From contig NZ_KB898667.1 of assembly GCF_000377765.1 (NCBI RefSeq), positions 62,001 to 126,000 on the forward strand: a DNA stretch of 64,000 bases. The letters run 5' to 3'. The translations under genes were made by a program, and so were the position numbers. This DNA comes from Gracilibacillus lacisalsi DSM 19029 (lineage in GTDB: Bacteria > Bacillota > Bacilli > Bacillales > Amphibacillaceae). Of this stretch, positions 8,412-16,031 are shown in pieces. Numbering within the stretch: position 1 is the stretch's first letter; every line of letters begins with the position of its first letter. Below the pieces are notes generated by a model, which did not search any database, was not told where the DNA came from, and saw only the letters and a list, made by a program, of their open reading frames with translations.

Positions 8412-8897
8412 GTGTATATTCTAATTGGTATTCTCACAATCATTGTTATAGGTCTTGCTGTTATTTCTTGGATTCTTTATCAGCAAATACAGCAACTCTA
8501 TCTCTTCTTCTTCCATTATTCAGGTGTGGCAGTAGGTCAGCAAGCACCAGCCCTCCAGAATGTCGATATGGATAAAGAAATAGTGCTAATTTTTGCAGAC
8601 ATAGATTGTCCTAAATGTCTTAAAGTAATGGAAGAAATAAATCGTAAAAAGAATCGCATCAATCAAAAGTACTGTATAGTGATGATACGTAATCAACAGG
8701 AAATAGATACATTTTTAGCAGATAAAGGCTGGAATATCGTTGTAAAGTCAGTAACGGTACGAGAGAAGGAAAGGTTTCAAGTTATTGTAAAGCCCTTTTT
8801 CTTTCTGGTAAAGGAAGGGGTTATTCATAAAAAAGGATTAATAGACTCGCTTGAAGACATATTGATGAACGAGTCGTCAGAAGCTCAAGCGAGTTAA
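8412..8897 (+). CDS. Membrane-anchored thioredoxin-like protein (TlpA/MauD type)
   Basis: Protein of 161 residues. One N-terminal membrane anchor (about residues 3-23) is followed by an extracytoplasmic thioredoxin fold with 'GQQAPAL', the active-site motif 'CPKC' and a cis-proline-like 'VKPFFF'. GTG 8412 has a good GGAGAGG site. The arrangement anchor, GxxAP, CxxC is that of MauD-like proteins, and the neighbour upstream is MauE-like, so they form a redox pair. The likely substrate is the cysteine peptide encoded 27 nt downstream; that is inference. Confidence 0.78.
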   Translation: MYILIGILTIIVIGLAVISWILYQQIQQLYLFFFHYSGVAVGQQAPALQNVDMDKEIVLIFADIDCPKCLKVMEEINRKKNRINQKYCIVMIRNQQEIDTFLADKGWNIVVKSVTVREKERFQVIVKPFFFLVKEGVIHKKGLIDSLEDILMNESSEAQAS

Positions 8898-8923
8898 TAT
8901 CACCTTGAAAGGAGGTGAAACAA

Positions 8924-9010
8924 ATGAAAAAACGTTTAGGTTGTGTTTCTCTTGTTGTTTTTGGTAAACGCATCGAAAAATGCTATGGTCCATCATGGTT
9001 AAGAGTTTAA
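8924..9010 (+). CDS. 28-residue cationic two-cysteine peptide, candidate bacteriocin or signal peptide
   Basis: Short gene with one of the best ribosome binding sites in the window, GAAAGGAGGTGA ending 6 nt before ATG. The product starts MKKRLGCVSLVVFGKR and ends in EKCYGPSWLRV, with Cys7 and Cys20, a hydrophobic core (residues 8-14) and a net charge near +6. There is no classical leader or GG cleavage site. It lies between a MauE/thioredoxin pair and an ABC exporter, and a strong hairpin follows the stop. These features fit the structural gene of a small, possibly disulfide-bonded or leaderless bacteriocin, or a pheromone. I recognise no family; only context and the binding site argue that it is translated. 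Confidence 0.65.
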   Translation: MKKRLGCVSLVVFGKRIEKCYGPSWLRV

Positions 9011-9021
9011 TACTTAATGCT

Positions 9022-9051
9022 GGAGGTATTTTGTGGCCGCAAGATACCTCC
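9022..9051 (+). terminator. Strong hairpin after the peptide gene, without a T run
   Basis: GGAGGTATTTTG (9022-9033) and CAAGATACCTCC (9040-9051) pair over 12 bp with a single G-U and loop TGGCCG. No T run follows, so it is more likely an attenuator or a stabilising 3' end than a full terminator. Such hairpins after the structural gene are common in bacteriocin operons. Confidence 0.7.
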
Positions 9052-9138
9052 TCTAAATCGTATGAATGTAATTATATATTATATTACTAATTTTTTTCTT
9101 TTTTGTAAATATATATGCATAGTGATGAGGTGATCAAA

Positions 9139-10050
9139 ATGAGTCCACCGTTATTAGAGGTTAATCAAATTACGAAGCGTTTTGTTAGTAAAAAACAAGA
9201 GATAATGGCAGTAAATAATGTTAGCTTTGAGATTAGTTCTAACGAAATTGTAGGACTTGTTGGACATAATGGTTCGGGAAAGACAACGATTTTGAAAATG
9301 CTTGCAGGGTTACTGCATCCAGATGAAGGCATTATCAAAATAGAAGGTGAGCTTTGGAAAGAGAAGCAAGTTAAAGAGACCGTTGCTATTCTATTAGAAG
9401 GTTCGCGTTCCTTCTACTGGAACTTAACGGGCAGACAAAATTTAGCATACTTCTCTGTGTTAGCAGATGTTAAGCATGCGAAGCCTAGAATAGCGGAATT
9501 AATCGAATTGTTAGGGATGTCTGCTTTTGTTGATCGAATGACAGGAACCTATTCAAGAGGAATGCAACAGAAACTGTCTCTTGCTATTGTCTTATTACAG
9601 CAACCGAAACTATTAATCTTAGATGAACCTAGTAATGGTCTTGACTATGAATGGTCACAATTGTTAGCGGAATTGTTACAGGATTTAACAGCAAAAGTGA
9701 ACATGAGCATCATCGTTGTCAGTCATGACTTTCATTTTCTATACCAATTTGTCGATCGAATCTTACATCTTAAACAAGGAAAGTTGGTTCGAGAACTGCC
9801 TGTTTATCGAACCAATATACAGAGTAGGGACCAGTATGTTTCTTTTCATTTACAAGGCGAACTCCCGGCAAATATCGATATTCCTGTTTCTTTATTAGTA
9901 CAACAAAAGAAAAACGGCTGGATTGTTAATGGTAATCCAGATTCCACTGAGGTTTATCATTTTATCAGTCTGGCGGTATCAAATGGTCTTACTGTAGAAC
10001 AAGTAACTACATCATTCGCGGCTATAGGAAAGGAAGAAGCTTATGGCTAA
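9139..10050 (+). CDS. ABC transporter ATPase, peptide-export type
   Basis: ATPase of 303 residues. Walker A is 'GHNGSGKTT', the signature 'YSRGMQQKLSLA', Walker B 'LLILDEPSNGLD', and the H-loop 'VVSHD'. A C-terminal extension of about 90 residues follows the ATPase core, as in bacitracin-type exporters. I start at ATG 9139 because AGGTGAT stands just before it; an earlier ATG at 9115 has no site. The gene overlaps the next by 8 nt, so the two form one transporter. The partner peptide upstream suggests export or immunity. Confidence 0.88.
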   Translation: MSPPLLEVNQITKRFVSKKQEIMAVNNVSFEISSNEIVGLVGHNGSGKTTILKMLAGLLHPDEGIIKIEGELWKEKQVKETVAILLEGSRSFYWNLTGRQNLAYFSVLADVKHAKPRIAELIELLGMSAFVDRMTGTYSRGMQQKLSLAIVLLQQPKLLILDEPSNGLDYEWSQLLAELLQDLTAKVNMSIIVVSHDFHFLYQFVDRILHLKQGKLVRELPVYRTNIQSRDQYVSFHLQGELPANIDIPVSLLVQQKKNGWIVNGNPDSTEVYHFISLAVSNGLTVEQVTTSFAAIGKEEAYG

Positions 10051-10768
10051 AGTGGTGATGGCAGAGTTCCTTAAAGGTTTTCAACTACAATGGAATTATC
10101 CATTCTCTTTTTTATTACATACGATTCAGAATTTAATCATTACTGGTGTGCTGATTTGGATGCTTAGCGGTTTAACATCATTGGAGCAGGTAATTGGCTT
10201 ATTATTTTGGCCAGTCGTCATAAGTGCTATTTCATCTAGTGCACAATCGGTTCAGGACGATATGCAATATGGGACATTTGAGAGAATTGCCGCCAGTAAA
10301 AGAAGTTTATCCTTTATTTTATTAGCAAGAAGTTTGTCAGACTTTATTTTCTCTGCATTATTAACCATTATCGCAATGGCAGGAGCAACTCTGTTATTTG
10401 ATATTTCGCTAAGGATAGAAGCGGTCGCGGCATGTTTGTTTATTGTTTTGTTTACTGGTACTGGATTAAGCTTTATTTTAACTGGCTTGCAAATTTATTA
10501 CCGAGACATCGGACCATTAGGAAACATGATTGTATTTGGTTCGGTAGTTGTTTTACTGCTGCCATGGGATCAATGGCTTCAATTTTTTGAAGTATTTGTT
10601 TATCTCTTACTTCCATTCACAGCTAGTGCCATGTATATTCAGTCATTGGAAGCTAGTTATCTAGTTTATGCATGTATCAATAGTTTGCTTTTTTTCATGG
10701 TTGGCCTAGTCTATTTGCCATTTATGGTTAGAAAAACAAAAGCTAAAAAAGGATTAGGGAGATATTAA
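10043..10768 (+). CDS. ABC-2 type permease partner
   Basis: Membrane protein of 241 residues with about six hydrophobic segments, laid out like ABC-2 type permeases. It overlaps the ATPase gene by 8 nt, which argues for translational coupling and a shared complex. 'QDDMQYGTFERIAASKRS' sits in the loop between the second and third segments, where ABC-2 permeases couple to the ATPase. It probably forms the export channel of the peptide cluster; substrate is inferred only. Confidence 0.82.
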   Translation: MAKVVMAEFLKGFQLQWNYPFSFLLHTIQNLIITGVLIWMLSGLTSLEQVIGLLFWPVVISAISSSAQSVQDDMQYGTFERIAASKRSLSFILLARSLSDFIFSALLTIIAMAGATLLFDISLRIEAVAACLFIVLFTGTGLSFILTGLQIYYRDIGPLGNMIVFGSVVVLLLPWDQWLQFFEVFVYLLLPFTASAMYIQSLEASYLVYACINSLLFFMVGLVYLPFMVRKTKAKKGLGRY

Positions 10769-10770
10769 CA

Positions 10771-11406
10771 ATGGGTACTACTGTTGCTTTTGGTGGTGAA
10801 ATGAGCAAAGTTCATTATCTTCTATATACGCTTAACCTTGTTGTAGGGTGCTTTGGTATCTCTATTATTCTGCCATTTATCATTATGTATGGTATGGATC
10901 GATTCGCTGTTTCGGGAGATCTATCCATACTATTTCTGTTTACCATTCCAGCATTTATTGGTTTTATTCTCTTTCCGCTATTATGGTATATCCTTTCTGA
11001 TAAACTCCGATTACAGGATATCGGAATGGTTCATAGCCTAGATAGAACCACTATAACGATTTGTGTCATTTCCTTTGTGGTGATTATTTATAGCTGTATA
11101 CAAATGCAAGACATACCGTGGATCATGTTGGTCCATTTTGCGGTGATTGGTTTAGGAGAAGAATTAGTCTTCAGAGGGATATTACTTTATCGGCTTCAAA
11201 AAGTGATGAATAGCTGGTTAGCCATTTTGATATCAGCCGCTGTATTCGCTTTTGTGTTTCATTCAGGTCAGCCATTCTTAGACAATGTCAGTTACAGACT
11301 GATCCTAGGTGTTGTATTTGGCTTTATTTTTTTACGTTCAAAAAATATATGGGGAGTGGCAAGTATTCACTTTGCTTATAACTTTTTTGTAACCCATCAA
11401 TTATAA
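10771..11406 (+). CDS. CPBP family intramembrane metalloprotease
   Basis: Protein of 211 residues with about seven membrane segments. The CPBP (Abi/CAAX) motifs are present: 'GEELVFRG' (Glu-Glu plus Arg), 'FVFHSG' and a C-terminal 'IHFAYNFF'. AGGGAGAT lies 7 nt before ATG 10771, and the permease gene ends 2 nt upstream. CPBP proteins occur in many bacteriocin clusters, where they confer immunity or process the peptide; SkfC in Bacillus subtilis is one example. Either role fits here. Confidence 0.85.
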   Translation: MGTTVAFGGEMSKVHYLLYTLNLVVGCFGISIILPFIIMYGMDRFAVSGDLSILFLFTIPAFIGFILFPLLWYILSDKLRLQDIGMVHSLDRTTITICVISFVVIIYSCIQMQDIPWIMLVHFAVIGLGEELVFRGILLYRLQKVMNSWLAILISAAVFAFVFHSGQPFLDNVSYRLILGVVFGFIFLRSKNIWGVASIHFAYNFFVTHQL

Positions 11407-11480
11407 AGTGAGACATCCATCAAAGTGGAGGATTAACCATATTGATGGTAATCGTCTGTGATAAATAGGAGGGATTAATC

Positions 11481-11945
11481 TTGAAAATGAATAGTTTTTT
11501 AGCTGTTATAGCTAGTCTATTTTTAATCGTAAGTTATGGATTGTTTTTAGTATTAATGGATACAGAGAGTAGTTCTTTACTTTTTTATGACGTAGTAACC
11601 ATTTGGCTACCTATTGGGGTTATCGTTGCAATTGCTTTTATTGCGACACAGCGCGGACCTTTAATTAAAGACAGTAGTTTATTAACAGGCGCATTTGTAG
11701 CTTTCGTTACACATATCTTTTTTTATTTAGTTTTGGTTATTTCTCGAAATTTGGAACATGTTCAAGAATTTCTTACATATTATGGGAATAAACGAAATAA
11801 TGAAGTAATGGAAACCATCGTCAATCAGACATGGAGTATTATTTTACAAGGTTATTTTACGGAATTAGTTATGATGGTTTTATTGGGATCAATTGGCGGA
11901 TGGCTAGGAAGTAAAATTGGTCGCAATAAAACCGAGAGTGCTTAA
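11481..11945 (+). CDS. Small membrane protein of the peptide operon, unknown function
   Basis: Protein of 154 residues with about four hydrophobic segments (near residues 5-25, 37-57, 70-88 and 122-145) and a polar loop 'HVQEFLTYYGNKRNNEVMET'. TTG 11481 has AGGAGGG 6 nt upstream; ATG 11487 is the alternative. I recognise no family. It directly precedes a MacA/MacB-like exporter, the position held by membrane protein YknW before YknXYZ in Bacillus subtilis, but no sequence similarity to YknW can be shown here. Confidence 0.7.
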   Translation: MKMNSFLAVIASLFLIVSYGLFLVLMDTESSSLLFYDVVTIWLPIGVIVAIAFIATQRGPLIKDSSLLTGAFVAFVTHIFFYLVLVISRNLEHVQEFLTYYGNKRNNEVMETIVNQTWSIILQGYFTELVMMVLLGSIGGWLGSKIGRNKTESA

Positions 11946-11965
11946 CAGATTGGAGTAGGTCGGGT

Positions 11966-12964
11966 ATGAAAAAGAAATGGATTATTCGCACTGTACCAAC
12001 GTTACTAGTTCTGTCACTAATTGGCTATTTTGTATTTGGTGGAACAGACCCGGTACCGTGGAAAGTAGTGCAAGCCGAAGTAAAACAGACGACGAATGCG
12101 AATCAAGTAACAGCTACGGGAATATTTCGTTATAAAAATACCGTAGAACAACAGGCTGCTGATAGTGGTATGTTAGTGGAACGGCATATTGATGTTGGAG
12201 ATGAAGTAGAAGAAGGAGATAAACTGGTAGATTTAGAGGTTTCTTTAGGTAATGATACAGAAACAGTCGAAGTAACTGCTATTGCTGATGGTGAGGTCTT
12301 ATCTATACATGGAGATAAGGGGAGTTATATTCACACAGGTGATCCTTTAATTATGTTAGGTGAGCAGGAACAATTGGAAATTTATGGGGAATTGTCTGAA
12401 TTTGATTATGACCGTATCGCCAAAGGAGATAAGGTCTCCATTGAAAGTAATGCGTTTAATGAAGTGATGCATGGCAAGGTAACAGCGGTTGATCAGGAAG
12501 TGACAGAATCAGAATTGTCAGAAGGTTCAGTGATAAAAATGCGAGTGGAAATGGAAGATGATTCTGATCAAAATCCAATTCCGGGATTACAGGCGTTTTT
12601 AACGATAGAAACAGAGCAACAAACAGCAGAAGTAGATGAGGCATTTATGATACCAGAGACAGCTTTAGTAGAAGAAGAGGGGCTTTTTTTTGTCTATACG
12701 GTGGAGGAAGGAAGGATTACAAAGAAAGAAGTGACACTTCAGTCCGTACCAGTGTTAGCTTCTGAAGACGAAGGAATTGGCAATGATCAATTTAGAATTT
12801 GGGTAGAACAAGAAACAACGGATGAGGAAATCTTAGCTAATATGTTAGAAGTAGATGAGGGAATTACTGAGGATGATTGGATTATCGCTAATCCAAAAAA
12901 TGATATCGAAGAAGGATCATCCGTTGATACAAATAGTATGGAAAGATTAGATGTCACCTCGTAA
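11966..12964 (+). CDS. Periplasmic-adaptor-like (HlyD/MacA/YknX) efflux subunit
   Basis: Protein of 332 residues. An N-terminal membrane anchor (residues 4-24) is followed by a biotinyl/lipoyl-like segment ('GMLVERHIDVGDEVEEGDKLVDL') and beta-rich domains, with an acidic C-terminus. This is the layout of adaptor proteins that act with MacB-type permeases. The two next genes encode such a permease and its ATPase. In Bacillus subtilis the analogous YknWXYZ system protects against the toxic peptide SDP, so an immunity role is plausible here. Confidence 0.83.
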   Translation: MKKKWIIRTVPTLLVLSLIGYFVFGGTDPVPWKVVQAEVKQTTNANQVTATGIFRYKNTVEQQAADSGMLVERHIDVGDEVEEGDKLVDLEVSLGNDTETVEVTAIADGEVLSIHGDKGSYIHTGDPLIMLGEQEQLEIYGELSEFDYDRIAKGDKVSIESNAFNEVMHGKVTAVDQEVTESELSEGSVIKMRVEMEDDSDQNPIPGLQAFLTIETEQQTAEVDEAFMIPETALVEEEGLFFVYTVEEGRITKKEVTLQSVPVLASEDEGIGNDQFRIWVEQETTDEEILANMLEVDEGITEDDWIIANPKNDIEEGSSVDTNSMERLDVTS

Positions 12965-12982
12965 ATAGAAGGAGTGCCGGAT

Positions 12983-14170
12983 ATGCAAATAAAAAATACG
13001 TTGCGTTTAGCTTTAGAACAGCTAAAAGCTAATAAGCTACGCACTTTTTTAACGTTAATCGGAATTATTATCGGGGTGGGATCTGTAGTTGCAATTCTAT
13101 TAATTGGTGAGAGCGGACGAAAGGATATAATCGGAGAATTCGAGCAAGATGCCAATCAATTATTTTATTTACACCTTGATACGAGTGAACAATCTAAAAA
13201 GCAGCAAGCTTCTCTTAGTTGGCGGGATATCAGTTTGTTGCGTGAACAATATCAAAGTCAGGCTCAGGTTGCTGCCTCTTATTTAGATCAGAAAGAAGTA
13301 GTATTTGAGCAAAGCACAGAAAAAGTAGATATTACTGCAGTAACCGATAATTATAGTCAAGTTTCCAATATGTTAGATATAGCGTACGGTAGTTTTTGGG
13401 AGGAAGGGACCAATCAGAATGTTGTCCTTATAAATGAGGCGTTAGCGGAGGGATATTTTGGCAGTGCAGGGCAAGCAATTGGACATTCGGTCATGATAGA
13501 TAGAATTCCTTTTACGATTCAGGCAGTATATACAACAAATGATTTTATTCAAAGTGGTTCTCAAGCGAATCTATATGTACCATTGCAGGTATGGTACAAA
13601 ATCCATTATTTAACAGATCAACCTGTTCATAGTATTGAAATCCTCACTTTATCTGAGAACCATTTTGATCAACTTCGTACAGAAATGGTCAGGACTTTAG
13701 CAGAGTCAAAAGGTGTAGCAGAATCCACTTTTCGTACGCAGGCAGTGGCAGATCAGTTAGATATGGTAAATAATGTTTTGCGCATTTTTACAGCTATTAT
13801 CAGTTCTGTCGCGGGTATTTCATTATTAGTTGGCGGTATTGGTGTGATGAATATTATGCTAGTATCAGTCATGGAGCGGACACGGGAAATTGGAATTCGC
13901 AAAGCAATCGGCGCTAAGCCACGGCATATTCTCCAACAATTTTTAATTGAAACATTGGTGTTAACTACACTTGGTGGTTTTATAGGCTGTCTGTTTGGAT
14001 TGGGAATGGCAATGTTAGTCACACAGTTAGCCGAAATGAGCTTTGTGTTCTATTGGCCTGTGTTTCTGATCAGTTTTTGCATTACGACCATTATTGGTGT
14101 TTTGTCAGGGTTCTATCCGGCCAAAAAAGCAGCTAAACTTGATCCGATTGTTTCGTTACGTTATGAATAA
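12983..14170 (+). CDS. MacB-type ABC permease (FtsX/MacB family, YknZ-like)
   Basis: Protein of 395 residues. One membrane segment near the N-terminus ('FLTLIGIIIGVGSVVAILLI') is followed by a MacB periplasmic core domain and three C-terminal segments. The FtsX signature 'MNIMLVSVMERTREIGIRKA' is clear. ATG 12983 has AAGGAG 8 nt upstream; an earlier GTG at 12974 overlaps that site. It stands between the adaptor and ATPase genes and would form a tripartite exporter with them. Confidence 0.9.
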   Translation: MQIKNTLRLALEQLKANKLRTFLTLIGIIIGVGSVVAILLIGESGRKDIIGEFEQDANQLFYLHLDTSEQSKKQQASLSWRDISLLREQYQSQAQVAASYLDQKEVVFEQSTEKVDITAVTDNYSQVSNMLDIAYGSFWEEGTNQNVVLINEALAEGYFGSAGQAIGHSVMIDRIPFTIQAVYTTNDFIQSGSQANLYVPLQVWYKIHYLTDQPVHSIEILTLSENHFDQLRTEMVRTLAESKGVAESTFRTQAVADQLDMVNNVLRIFTAIISSVAGISLLVGGIGVMNIMLVSVMERTREIGIRKAIGAKPRHILQQFLIETLVLTTLGGFIGCLFGLGMAMLVTQLAEMSFVFYWPVFLISFCITTIIGVLSGFYPAKKAAKLDPIVSLRYE

Positions 14171-14184
14171 CAGGAGGCATATGC

Positions 14185-14874
14185 ATGGCATTAATTGAAT
14201 TGAAAAGAATTACAAAGCAATATATCACTGGGGAAGAGAAGGTAGATGCATTAAAAAGTGTCGATTTAACAATTGAAGAAGGCGAATTTACTGCGATAAT
14301 GGGAAGTTCAGGTTCGGGTAAATCAACTTTACTAAATATATTAGGTTGTTTGGACCAGCCGACTTCTGGTGAATATTGGCTGAATAATGAGGATGTACAG
14401 CATCTAAATGTAAATCAGCTATCAGATATCCGCAATCAATATTTAGGTTTTATCTTTCAATCCTTTCACCTACTACCTAGGTTAAACGTATGGAAAAATA
14501 TAGAGCTACCAATGTTATATCAAAATATTAGGAAACAAGAGCGTAAACAACGTGCAAAAGCCTTGGCAGAACGAATGGGGCTCCGGGAACGTATGCAGCA
14601 TATGCCTAGCCAATTATCGGGTGGACAACGGCAACGTGTAGCAATTGCGAGAGCATTGGCTAATAGACCGAAATTATTATTAGCAGATGAACCAACTGGT
14701 AATTTAGATTCTAAAACGACGATTGAAATCATGGATATTTTGCAAGAACTAAATCAATCTGGTGTTACCATTATTCTCGTCACACATGAGGACGAATTAA
14801 TAGATTACACAAAACGAACGATTATCTTGCAGGACGGGATCGTTATAAAAGACGAGAAGAAACAGCTTGCTTAA
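14185..14874 (+). CDS. MacB-type ABC ATPase (LolD/YknY-like)
   Basis: ATPase of 229 residues. Walker A 'GSSGSGKST', Q-loop '[21 protein letters not shown]', signature '[15 protein letters not shown]', Walker B '[11 protein letters not shown]' and H-loop 'VTHE' are all present. AGGAGG lies 7 nt before ATG. It is the last gene of the operon; a strong terminator follows 63 nt downstream. Gene order adaptor-permease-ATPase differs from yknX-Y-Z. Confidence 0.93.
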   Translation: MALIELKRITKQYITGEEKVDALKSVDLTIEEGEFTAIMGSSGSGKSTLLNILGCLDQPTSGEYWLNNEDVQHLNVNQLSDIRNQYLGFIFQSFHLLPRLNVWKNIELPMLYQNIRKQERKQRAKALAERMGLRERMQHMPSQLSGGQRQRVAIARALANRPKLLLADEPTGNLDSKTTIEIMDILQELNQSGVTIILVTHEDELIDYTKRTIILQDGIVIKDEKKQLA

Positions 14875-14937
14875 TGTGATACACTCTTTTCGTAAAGAGC
14901 AATGCACAATACCAGAAGCCACGCTTTTAAGGATGTG

Positions 14938-14986
14938 CCTTCTACCCTTTCGATTTTGGATGAATGCTACGGTAGAAGGTTTTTCT
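14938..14986 (+). terminator. Terminator of the peptide operon
   Basis: CCTTCTACC and GGTAGAAGG form a perfect 9-bp stem around a 24-nt loop, followed by TTTTTCTT. Confidence 0.88.
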
Positions 14987-14991
14987 TGTGA

Positions 14992-15190
14992 CTTACGGAC
15001 AATTTAAGCTATGTTTGAGGAAAACTGTCCATAAGAATAGAACTTATGGACAGTTTTCAATCAAAATTAAAAATTGTGTCCGTAAGAATGAATCTTACAG
15101 ACAATTTAATGTACAAGTGAGTAGTTTTGTCCGCAAGACAGAATCTTATGGACAGTTTTCTTCTATTTTAAATGATTGTGTCCGTAAGAT
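14992..15190. repeat. Array of four 51-bp inverted-repeat units, same family as 3440-3643
   Basis: Left arms CTTACGGACA or CTTATGGACA start at 14992, 15043, 15094 and 15145, exactly 51 bp apart. Right arms TGTCCATAAG or TGTCCGTAAG close each unit. Spacers between arms differ. The array begins 6 bp after the terminator of the peptide operon. The frame across it is open only because 51 is a multiple of 3. Confidence 0.92.
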
Positions 15191-15285
15191 CCTCATAGCT
15201 GTTCTCCTTATCAACTCCTATAAAAAAAGATTACGATGTTTTCTTAAATTCTTTCCTATATCATTCTAAAAAGGTGTATATTTTT

Positions 15286-15293
15286 GCTATAAT
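15286..15293 (+). promoter_or_regulatory. Extended -10 promoter of the pcrB operon
   Basis: TGCTATAAT contains a perfect -10 hexamer (15288-15293) with the TGn extension. No good -35 is seen, which is normal for extended -10 promoters. It predicts transcription from about 15300. Confidence 0.65.
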
Positions 15294-15335
15294 GAAATAA
15301 TGGATATAGAATCGTCATTATTGGAGGATTATAAG

Positions 15336-16016
15336 GTGTATAATATCGACGAATGGAAACATATCTTCAAGCTAGATCCAGCTAAAGAGATCTCTGAAGA
15401 AATGATAGATAAAATATGTGAATCAGGAACAGATGCGATCATGGTCGGAGGTACAGACGATGTAACCTTGGATGGCGTCTTACAATTATTAAGCAGAATT
15501 CGCCGTCATACAGTGCCTGTTATCTTAGAAATATCGAATATTGAATCGGTAACACCAGGTTATGATTATTACTACGTACCATTGGTGTTAAACAGTCAAG
15601 ATAAAAAATGGATGATGGATGTCCAACATCAGGCAGTAGTAGAATATGGCGATATCATTAATTGGGACGAAATGTTTGCTGAAGGCTACTGTATTATGAA
15701 TGAAGAATCCAAAGTGTTTCAGCATGCAGACTGCAAGCTGCCGACACAAGATGAAGCAATAGCCTATGCAAGAATGGCAGAACATTTATTCCGCTTGCCT
15801 TTTTTCTATTTAGAGTATAGTGGTACATATGGTGATCCGTCATTAGTTCGATCGATCAGTCAAGAACTCGGGCACACGAAATTAATATATGGCGGTGGGA
15901 TTGAAACAAAAGAACAAGCCGCTGTCATGAGCGAATATGCGGATATCATTGTGGTCGGTAATGCACTATATGATAATCCGAAAGAAGCATTAAAAACGGT
16001 TAAAGTAACAAAGTAG
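15336..16016 (+). CDS. pcrB: Heptaprenylglyceryl phosphate synthase
   Basis: TIM-barrel prenyltransferase of 226 residues that joins heptaprenyl diphosphate to glycerol-1-phosphate, a membrane lipid step. Family motifs include 'WKHIFKLDPAKE', 'VGGTDDVT', 'YLEYSG' and 'YGGGI' near the end. I start at GTG 15336 behind GGAGG, giving the family N-terminus MYNIDEWKH. The ATG at 15300 lies at the predicted transcription start. First gene of the pcrB-pcrA-ligA-camS block. Confidence 0.95.
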   Translation: MYNIDEWKHIFKLDPAKEISEEMIDKICESGTDAIMVGGTDDVTLDGVLQLLSRIRRHTVPVILEISNIESVTPGYDYYYVPLVLNSQDKKWMMDVQHQAVVEYGDIINWDEMFAEGYCIMNEESKVFQHADCKLPTQDEAIAYARMAEHLFRLPFFYLEYSGTYGDPSLVRSISQELGHTKLIYGGGIETKEQAAVMSEYADIIVVGNALYDNPKEALKTVKVTK

Positions 16017-16031
16017 AAGGACGGTGTTACA

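Noticed and set aside
14988-15269. 93-codon frame with TYGQF/CVRK repeats
   Set aside because: Product of the 51-bp array at 14992; no start signal and no homology beyond the repeat.
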